Shown here: positions 1 to 7,400 of the stretch, in pieces
How positions within the stretch are numbered: position 1 is the stretch's first letter
Layout: every line of letters begins with the position of its first letter
IMG/VR virus record: IMGVR_UViG_3300007542_000102
Location: 1 to 31,048 of that record
From: a virus
Direction: 5' to 3' (one strand)
DNA length: 31,048 bases
Made by a program: the position numbers and the translations under genes
Notes under the pieces: generated by a model
What the model was told of the DNA's origin: nothing
The model's input: the letters and a program-made list of their open reading frames with translations, nothing else
Databases searched by the model: none

Positions 1-120
1 GAACCAATGGACCTCTCTTGGCGACTACTCAAGCGACCAGTCAGTCCCGAGGCCAAGCGAGCCAAGAAGCAAGGTGTTGGCGGTAAGCCGACCGTCGTGA
101 AGATGGTGGGCGTTAAATAG
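1..120 (+). CDS. C-terminal end of unknown protein (5' partial)
   Basis: An open frame runs from the first base to TAG at 118-120. The visible 39 residues are basic (many Lys and Arg) and include the stretch MDLSWRLLKR followed by a Lys-rich tail. There is an in-frame ATG at 7, so a complete 37-residue protein is possible, but the upstream ribosome-binding region lies outside the window and cannot be judged. The stop is 22 bases before the next gene, in the same direction. No function recognised. In tailed viruses the terminase genes often sit upstream of the portal, but nothing in this fragment identifies it as terminase. Confidence 0.5.
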   Translation, partial: EPMDLSWRLLKRPVSPEAKRAKKQGVGGKPTVVKMVGVK

Positions 121-142
121 AGGTATCTCGTGAGGTAGAATT

Positions 143-1369
143 ATGTGGGGGTCGGCACTTATCGAGGATGATTTTGTCATCAAGGCTGAAGTCCCCTATC
201 AAGAGGAAGTTGTCGAGGCTATTCGTAAGACCTACCGTTTCGCTCCTAACGGCGACGGGTGGTTTGAGGCGAAGATGAATTGCACTGCGGACCAGTTGGT
301 AAAGCGACTACGCAAGGCTCGTCGTCACAACAAAGACACGAGTGGTGATATTGACGCTTTTATTGATGACATCCGAACCATCAAGGCGTTGGAAACCGAA
401 CTTACCATTCGCAACCTCTCGTGGGCTGACGGCATGGAGCACTGCATCAAAGGACTCGGACTGTCTGACAGGTCCCTTAAGCACCTGCGTCAATTTGGCG
501 AATCCCGAGCAGTGTCGCTTCAAAAAGCCTGTAGCCTTTGGGAGAAGGCTGAGGCTACGATGAAGATGCTTGATGAGCATGAGGATGTGTGGGGTGAGGA
601 AGAGCAACAAGCGTGGGCGTCGGCTATGCGTGACCGCAGCGACGCACGAAAAATGTGGCGCACGGCTTTGTTCCAGTCTGACAAACTCACCAAGGCCGAA
701 GTGTCCTACCTTGAGTTCGTAGCCGAACAACTGAAGAAAGGGCCAATGCAAGTCAGCGACCTGCAAGAAGACATGAATGAAGCGGGGCTAATCCGCAAGT
801 CATTCACAACCCGCAAGTTCACCACGCTTCTCAACATGTATGGTGAAGAGTTCGACATCATCAAAGGAGCGGAGCGTGGCTCGTATGTCCGTGTCACCAA
901 CGAAGGTCTTGTCTTGAAGGATGTGTGGGCTTACGGTGCTGGGTTCCTTGACGCAGACGGTTACATCACCATTACCGAGCGTGGGGAGCCTCGTGCTGGA
1001 ATGATTGCGACAGGGGAGAGGGGTCGTGTTCACTGTGAAGACCTCTACAAAACGATGGACTGCGGCGTCCTGCAACTGGACAACAAGGTTCACAAGAACT
1101 CCACTCGTAGTCAACATCGACTGCAATTCTATTCCAAGGCAGACCTCCGTAAGTTTCTGAACGGGGTCTTGCCTCATCTCAAAATGAAGGGCACGCAGGC
1201 AAAGGCCGTCCTCGCCTTCATTGACGAGGCAGACCCCGTGAGAAAGGAAGAACTGAAACGCTTGGTTCGTTTCAAAAATTGGGAAGATGACGCCAAGAAG
1301 TCGTCCGAACTGCTTAATTCGTGGGGCGTTGACGCCGATACCATCGGCAAGTATGCGGAGGGTCTGTGA
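143..1369 (+). CDS. LAGLIDADG homing-endonuclease-domain protein with winged-helix-like middle
   Basis: 408 residues; ATG at 143 preceded by TGAGGTAGA (131-139). The C-terminal third holds GAGFLDADGYITI (residues about 265-277), a good match to the single LAGLIDADG helix and following strand. It is followed by a Lys/Arg-rich beta region and a helix ending in LNGVLPHLKMKG, the usual order in one LAGLIDADG domain. One motif copy implies a homodimer if active; the acidic residues (DAD) needed for metal-dependent cleavage are present. Residues about 180-255 look like a winged helix, with LTKAEVSYLEFVAEQL, a recognition-like helix and a beta wing. The N-terminal part is not recognised. It ends in the TGATG overlap with the portal gene. 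It could be a free-standing homing nuclease or a DNA-binding protein that borrowed the fold. LAGLIDADG call fairly sure; role unknown. Confidence 0.8.
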   Translation: MWGSALIEDDFVIKAEVPYQEEVVEAIRKTYRFAPNGDGWFEAKMNCTADQLVKRLRKARRHNKDTSGDIDAFIDDIRTIKALETELTIRNLSWADGMEHCIKGLGLSDRSLKHLRQFGESRAVSLQKACSLWEKAEATMKMLDEHEDVWGEEEQQAWASAMRDRSDARKMWRTALFQSDKLTKAEVSYLEFVAEQLKKGPMQVSDLQEDMNEAGLIRKSFTTRKFTTLLNMYGEEFDIIKGAERGSYVRVTNEGLVLKDVWAYGAGFLDADGYITITERGEPRAGMIATGERGRVHCEDLYKTMDCGVLQLDNKVHKNSTRSQHRLQFYSKADLRKFLNGVLPHLKMKGTQAKAVLAFIDEADPVRKEELKRLVRFKNWEDDAKKSSELLNSWGVDADTIGKYAEGL

Positions 1370-3075
1370 TGGCGGAAGAAGAGCAAGGACCAGTTAGCCG
1401 ATTCCTTTCAGCGTTGGCGAACCCGTTCCGCCGTCGAACGACGCCTCAACCGCAGATGCCTCTCTACACAACGGGCATTCAAGAGCCTGTGTTGGCGCAA
1501 GGTATCACTCTCCCAGCCCTCTACGCTGTGAGTCAAGAGAACCTCATTCTGCGAACGGTGCAGTCAAAATTGCGACAGGAGATTTTCCGTCGTGGTTATC
1601 ACTGGGAGAAGAAGTTTCGTAAGAAGTGCGTTGAGTGCGAAGAGGAGTTTCACCACGACATCGAGATGTGCAAAACCTGTGGTGGAGAGGTTCGTTCCCC
1701 CGACCCTGAGCAAGTCATCTACCCGAAGTGGCTGCTTGAACAGGAGAACGCTATGGAGCAGACCTTCATGCAAGTGCTCGGTGAGATTGAGAACGACCTT
1801 AACATCGTCGACGATGCCTTCCTTCTTCTCATCAAGGAATACTATGTCGACCCTGACTCGGGTGAAATTGCCTTTTACCGCGTCAAGGAAATCGTTCGAG
1901 GTGACCCTGTTTTCATGCGTATCATCGCCGACAAGCGCGGTGTCCGTGGCGGGCGTTACAAGATTTGCCGCCTTCACCGCGACCAAGTCGCCTATCCCGG
2001 TCAAGAACCCAAGTGTCAAACTTGCGGCTCTCGCCTCGTTGATGCTCATTATGTCAACATGGCGGGAAGCGGTAAGAACCAGTATTTTACGAAAGGTGAA
2101 GTCATTCATCTGAGCAAATACAACCCAAGCAAACTCTACGGTCGCGCTCCTGTCAACACCATGTGGCGTCAAGCCATGAGCCTCACAGCCATGGACAACT
2201 ACATCTACACGGCTTACCAAAAGCGGCGCACACCTAAGGGTATCATCTCCGTGACTACGGACAACCTTGAGTCAATGAAGTCGTTTTGGAAGTCCGTTGA
2301 CGAGAAAATGGAGCGTGACCCCCACTATGTGCCTAAGGTCGGTATTGAGTCATCCTCCGGTCGCGGTGGAGTCAACTGGGTCAAGTTCATGGACACGCTG
2401 GAAGAGATGCAATACATCGCCGTGCGTGACGAGATTCGTAACCGTATCGCTGCCTTCTACGGCGTGTCGAGCATTTTCATGATTGACAACGGGAAGTCCG
2501 GTGGGTTGAACAACGAGGGTTTGCAGATTCTTGTGACCAACCGTGCTGTTGAGTTTGGACAAAAAGTCTACACCGAAAACCTGTTTCCTCGCATGCTTAA
2601 AGAGATGGATGTCACCGATTGGAAACTGACGCTCTATCCCAACGAGGAAGAAGATGAAATCACTCGCCTACGCCGTGACGAGATGGAAGTCAACCTTGCT
2701 CAGCGGATGGCGATGCTGGGCTATAAGCCCGAGTTGCTTGAAGAAGGTGACCGAGACATCCGTTTCGTCTACCGTAAGCAGCCCGGAGGTGAGGAACAGG
2801 CTGCGGCGGGTCAACAGATGCCCGGTCAAATGCCCATGCAAGGTGCACCTCCTCAAGTTGCCGGTGCTCAAGGTATGCCTCCAATGCCCCCGTCGCAACC
2901 CGGCGGTGAGGGTATGGGTATTCGCACACCACGCTCTCCAGCAAGCCCGCAGGCACGCTCGTCAGCAGGCTCAGGTTCGCCGCTGTCAAGCGTTCAGCAG
3001 CGTGGAATGCCTCCCGGCATTCAGCAACAAAACAGCGATGCGATGTTGAACTCCCGCATGCCTCGGGGTCAGTAA
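1369..3075 (+). CDS. Portal protein with two zinc knuckles
   Basis: 568 residues from ATG 1369, with GGAGG at 1357-1361; an in-frame GTG at 1366 is less likely. The portal is the dodecameric ring at the capsid vertex through which DNA enters and leaves. Portal-like features are an N-terminal helix after TLPALYAVSQENLILRTV, a central beta/alpha core, RDEIRNRIAAFYGVSS (a typical wing/stem segment before GGLNNEGLQILVTNRAVEF), and a Gly/Pro/Gln-rich C-terminal tail (residues about 470-568) that looks disordered. Unusually, it has two metal-binding-like knuckles: C87-x2-C90 with C101-x2-C104, and C200-x2-H203 with C216-x2-C219. It lies directly upstream of the capsid-assembly genes, as expected. 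Phage_portal/HK97-like assignment is by eye but the pattern is strong. Confidence 0.85.
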   Translation: MAEEEQGPVSRFLSALANPFRRRTTPQPQMPLYTTGIQEPVLAQGITLPALYAVSQENLILRTVQSKLRQEIFRRGYHWEKKFRKKCVECEEEFHHDIEMCKTCGGEVRSPDPEQVIYPKWLLEQENAMEQTFMQVLGEIENDLNIVDDAFLLLIKEYYVDPDSGEIAFYRVKEIVRGDPVFMRIIADKRGVRGGRYKICRLHRDQVAYPGQEPKCQTCGSRLVDAHYVNMAGSGKNQYFTKGEVIHLSKYNPSKLYGRAPVNTMWRQAMSLTAMDNYIYTAYQKRRTPKGIISVTTDNLESMKSFWKSVDEKMERDPHYVPKVGIESSSGRGGVNWVKFMDTLEEMQYIAVRDEIRNRIAAFYGVSSIFMIDNGKSGGLNNEGLQILVTNRAVEFGQKVYTENLFPRMLKEMDVTDWKLTLYPNEEEDEITRLRRDEMEVNLAQRMAMLGYKPELLEEGDRDIRFVYRKQPGGEEQAAAGQQMPGQMPMQGAPPQVAGAQGMPPMPPSQPGGEGMGIRTPRSPASPQARSSAGSGSPLSSVQQRGMPPGIQQQNSDAMLNSRMPRGQ

Positions 3076-3119
3076 CCTCTTTTAATGCGGCATCACTACG
3101 AAGGACGAGAGGGGAAAAG

Positions 3120-3473
3120 ATGGACCTACTGAAGATGCACCCAATGGCCCGCAAAATGGCTGTGCACAGCGAGGCTTTCGCTAAGGCACTGGAAGAAGGA
3201 AACGCTAACGAGGCCCAAGGTCACATTAACGAAGTCATCAAGTTCGCAGGCTACTTGTCTGAGGACATCCACAGCGCCATCGTGAAGAGTGAGCGTGAAA
3301 CCGTTGACTTCGGCACGGTCAACCCCATGCTGCAAAAAATGAATGAGACGGGTCAGAAGTTCGATGTCACCCAGCGTGACGCCGTTCTCCCCGGCACCGT
3401 CATCGCAGCCCGCACTCACCGCAACATGAGCGTTCACCGTGGAACCTTCGGTCGCTTCGTCCCCGATTCTTGA
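3120..3473 (+). CDS. Small unknown protein downstream of portal
   Basis: 117 residues, ATG 3120 after GAGAGGGG (3107-3114). The first half is helical (ARKMAVHSEAFAKALEEGN, HINEVIKFAGYLSEDIHSAI). The second half has a beta-like stretch ending in Gly/Arg-rich RNMSVHRGTFGRFVPDS. No family recognised. It is separated from the portal by 44 bases with no visible terminator and from the next gene by 9 bases, so it is probably cotranscribed. Its place between portal and protease suggests a head-assembly accessory role, an inference from position only. Confidence 0.75.
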   Translation: MDLLKMHPMARKMAVHSEAFAKALEEGNANEAQGHINEVIKFAGYLSEDIHSAIVKSERETVDFGTVNPMLQKMNETGQKFDVTQRDAVLPGTVIAARTHRNMSVHRGTFGRFVPDS

Positions 3474-3482
3474 GGTGAATAG

Positions 3483-3812
3483 ATGAGCGAAGAAACTTCG
3501 GCTACTGAGCGACTTATGACGACGCTCATCTCCAAAATGGAGAGCATGGACAGCGACCTTCAGTCTCTAAAGCACGAAAACGCTCTTCTTCGCAAGGCCA
3601 TTCGTGACCCATCCGCTCTTCTCCGCAAGGCTGGCTTTGTCTCTTCCGCTACTCCGTTGACTGAAGGTGTCGAAGTTGATGCTTTCCGAGCCAACGATGA
3701 CGCTATCATCAAGGGCCACAACGAGTTCTCTAACTCTCAGATTCATCAAATGACATGGGATGAAATCCATGAGATGGCCGAGCAGGCCAAAAACACTGAG
3801 GTGACCGCATGA
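3483..3812 (+). CDS. Small coiled-coil protein with scaffold-like C-terminal motif
   Basis: 109 residues; ATG 3483 with an ideal TTGAGGTGAAT leader that overlaps the end of the previous gene. Residues about 8-40 form a probable coiled coil (LMTTLISKMESMDSDLQSL followed by a KHENALLRKA heptad pattern). A linker follows, then MTWDEIHEMAEQ near the end (bases 3750-3785). The same motif, MSWEEVHQLAGG, ends the scaffold part of the protease-scaffold ORF at 11216-11251, in the same arrangement of helix, linker and terminal motif. This suggests a scaffold-related or capsid-contacting protein. No database family recognised. It ends with an ATGA overlap with the next gene, suggesting coupled translation. 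Confidence 0.75.
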   Translation: MSEETSATERLMTTLISKMESMDSDLQSLKHENALLRKAIRDPSALLRKAGFVSSATPLTEGVEVDAFRANDDAIIKGHNEFSNSQIHQMTWDEIHEMAEQAKNTEVTA

Positions 3813-4447
3813 AGCCTATTCCCTCCCCCAGCAGCCGTGAAGCCCAAGACCTCCTGAACAAAGCCCAACGCCTTCTTGAGAAAGCAGACGAGTTGGAAAA
3901 GGCCAAGTGTGACTGCGGCAAAGAGCCTTGTGAGTGTAAGGACTGTCCTAAGTGTGGCTCTAAGATGAAAGCAGGCGGCTCTTGCATGAAAGCAGGTTGC
4001 TCTAATGTTAGCAAGGCCCAGCCCGGTTACAACACCACCTTCAACTCTGAACCTCAGAACATTATGTTTGCTGCTGAAAGCGGTGGTCAAACTCGCAACG
4101 CCTACTACAATACCAACCAGCATGAATACACCGGCACGGATGTTACCAACAAAGGTGCAACTTCTGAATCCGTGAACTTCGAGTCACTGGGTCAACAGAT
4201 GAATCCTCATCACGACAGCGTTCCTCGCCAAGTCGAGAACGGCACGCTCTCTAAAGCCGAGGAAGCCTTGGCCAAAGCCAAAGATGAACTCGTAAAAGCC
4301 ATGTGTGAACAGTGCGGTGGTAACCAGTTCACTGGTTGCCGCTTCGGCTTCGGTGATGATTGCCCCGGTCTTGAAGGCACGACTGAAATGGGCGAAGGAG
4401 AGAGGGACGACTACCATCCGTCAGAATACATGCGTAGCCGCTATTGA
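3809..4447 (+). CDS. Cys-rich putative zinc-binding protein
   Basis: 212 residues, ATG 3809 after GAGGTGACC, overlapping the previous stop as ATGA. A Lys/Glu-rich N-terminal helix leads into a dense Cys cluster (residues about 34-70: CDCGKEPCECKDCPKCG, then CMKAGC). A second cluster, CEQCGG through CRFGFGDDCPG, lies near residues 170-192. That is 12 cysteines in all, arranged as repeated C-x-C and C-x2-C pairs as in zinc ribbons. The middle is polar and low in hydrophobics. It contains repeated KAxxxLxKA-type helical pieces (LLNKAQRLLEKADELEKAK; LAKAKDELVKAMC). No named family. It lies between portal and protease, so a virion or assembly role is plausible but unproven. Confidence 0.75.
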   Translation: MKPIPSPSSREAQDLLNKAQRLLEKADELEKAKCDCGKEPCECKDCPKCGSKMKAGGSCMKAGCSNVSKAQPGYNTTFNSEPQNIMFAAESGGQTRNAYYNTNQHEYTGTDVTNKGATSESVNFESLGQQMNPHHDSVPRQVENGTLSKAEEALAKAKDELVKAMCEQCGGNQFTGCRFGFGDDCPGLEGTTEMGEGERDDYHPSEYMRSRY

Positions 4448-4460
4448 CGGTGGTGTGAAT

Positions 4461-7400
4461 GTGCGAGAAGATGCTACTGACTGGTATCTCCGGGCACGCT
4501 CAGACCTGTTGAAGTCCATTCTCGATGAACTCGACTACGAGAACGCAGTCGCCAACTTCGTTTTCGCCAGTGAAAACCTTGAGCGTCACGGCTACGAGGT
4601 GATGAAGGGGGCTGATGATTTCATCTGTGACATCGTAGCGAAGGAAGAACTCGATAGGTTGTCTGTTAATAGAGGGCGAGAGGCTCGTCGGGAACAGCGT
4701 CGTGCTGAGCGCGAAGACATGGTTAAGCGAGGTCGTGAGCGCCAAGGAGGCGTCTCCTACTACAGTGCAGGTCGCCTTGCTGATACCATTCCTGCTCATC
4801 ATTGGACTGGGCGTTTCAATGAGGCCAGTGTTCACGATTTTGTTTCGCTGTGGCCTAAGGCTGATTTTCAGTCCCATGCGCTTTACCCTAACGACCATCC
4901 TTTCCAAGAGGAACATCACCCCTTGCTTCAGAAAAATGTCGTGAACGGCTTGCCTGCCTACATCGAAACACTGCGTGACTTATACCTCCCTCCCGCTCCC
5001 GGCCGCCCATCCTTGGCTCAACAGTTAAAGCAACAAGAATCGCTGCAAGAAGAACATCATCGCAAGAAAGGTAACATGAACATAGTGGGACACAAAGACC
5101 CCTACAGCGGAGAGGTGACACATCCCTTTGCCGGTCCTTTACATGACAGTCATCTCCACGACCTCTACTTGCATAATCTTGAAGACTGGAAGCAGGAGAA
5201 TCCCGGCACGGTAAAGGCACTCATTGAGCAATACCCCGACCCCGAGGAACATGACTTCGCCATCGCTCAAGCGCACATGGACGACGCCATTCAGGGTTGG
5301 ATGAACAAAGAGCCTGACATGAACGGTCTACGCACTTCCCTTGGATGGGGTGGTTACAACCTTGGCCTTGAATGGCTTAAGCCAGCGGACCGAAACGCCG
5401 TCGTCGAGCACTTGCAGGAGAAGGGCTCTCTTAGGAGCAGTGACGATGTGCAAAAAATTACTCTTAGCGACGGTCGCAAGGTTTCGACAGGGCGCATAAA
5501 ACGCAACATCGCTCATCGCTTTACACCTGAGTTCTTTCACAAAATGCGCGGTCAACTCCACACTTCACAGAATCAACGCAAACACATGGAAGGAGAAGAC
5601 GACATTCGTGACATGAAAGACCACGCTTACGAAATCCTCCATACGGCTCTCAACGAAACACCCCATGATGAACATGGGACAATGGCGCAAGCCATTCTCA
5701 GTGCACTCAATGAGAAGCACGACGATGGGGGTGAACCGCTCACACATCTTAGTGCCTTGAAGAGTTTTAGCCAGTTAAAGGGTCACTTGGCGAGTAGCAC
5801 TCCACTCGATTCGATGCGCAACGCTGAACAGTCAGAAAAGCAAGGCGTCAATGAAGCCGCATTGAAACACTTGCTCGGTTACAAACAAAACAAGGATGGC
5901 TCCTTTGAGTTCACTGGTAAGGGTCACTTTTCCGAAGACGAGAGCCCGCTTTCCCTTGAAGACTTAAAGAAACTTGAGCAGGGTAAAGCAGAAGCGTTCA
6001 ATGAATTATTCAAACACAAGGGTGTGCGGAATGTAGATTCCCACTCTTACTTGGGTTTCAACGGCCCTCGTGACGAGGCCATTCCTGAGGATGAGGCTGA
6101 CCTGTGGGTGCGCACGCCTCATGGGACGGTCGGCAACGGTGCAATTTTTCACCTGCCTTACATCCGTGGCGGTGGTGGTCGTGACCCTCTTGCTCATCTT
6201 GAGATGCTCCATGATTGGATGCCGAAAGACAAAAGCGGTGAAAGCCTGATTGGTCATATCAGTCAAGACGGTATCATTACTCCCAGTCGCAAAAACAGCG
6301 GTATGTTTGCTCGATATGTCCCACCTGTGCGTGGCCATGGGATGAAAGGCGACACTCACGCTGGGGCTCAATCGCTATGGGATGCTTCCACTCACCAAAA
6401 ATACGGATTCGGGATGGGGATTCGCTACCGCTCTCGCAATACGAAAAACACACCGTATGTCGGCCACTCCACTCTTGACCCTGAAACAGCAAACATACTC
6501 GGACCTCTCACACCTGATGAGCGTAAAAGTTTGATTGGAAGTGAGAGGCCTACCCACAGGTTGGAAGAACATCCAACCTCTTCTCACAACCCTATCATGT
6601 CCGCTGGTGAAGTTGGGAGTGAAACTCGACATCGTCACAATGCCCGTCTCACACATAACATCACAACTCGCCTCGGTCGATTGCACCCGCCTCACGACCC
6701 TGCTGATTTCATCATGTTGCGTCACGACCAACTGTCGCAACCAAAGTTTGAGCAGGCTCGCTCTCACGACCCCACCAACCCGCAGGTCTTTTCCAACTTC
6801 CATGGTTTGACTGGACGGAGCGTGATTGAAACCCCGATGCGGGCCAGTCAGGAATACCAAGAGCAAGTCGAGATAGCCATGGAGGAAGTTTCGCAACTCG
6901 AAGACTTGGTTGAGTCGTTCGCAGGTGCCGAAGAGGAGGTGCCTGAAGACTTGATGGAACGACTGGCTGAAGCAAAGTCCAATCTCCGTCACCTCGAAGA
7001 AGTTGAGGGGATGCGAGAAAAGACAGGAAGGGCCTACAAGTATGCGCATCAGCAGTTTGATGAGAAGATGGGTGCTGACCTACAAGCCATCACCGAGATG
7101 GCGAAGCGGCTCAAACCAATCATGGAGAAGGCAGACCCTACGGCCTTTGACCCTACGAATAAACTGAAGTTTCTCGCAAACACCTCTCGTCTGTTCTACG
7201 ACGCTAACCGCATGCTGATGCGAGTGCCGCATGATACACATGGTTTGACTACCTATGGACCGGGTTTGGATGAGGAAGAGCGTGAATCTGCCAGCGCTGT
7301 TGCTTCAAAAGTAACCGGTGAAACCATTGTTCCTCATCGTAACATGCTCACCAGTGTCATGCAACATGGCGTTGACATTACCCGTGACATGAGCACTGAA

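Noticed and set aside
4305-4460. Upstream extension of the giant head-module gene to ATG 4305
   Set aside because: It would overlap the Cys-rich gene by 143 bases in another frame and its sequence looks like a shadow. GTG 4461, just after that gene's stop, fits the packing of the other genes.
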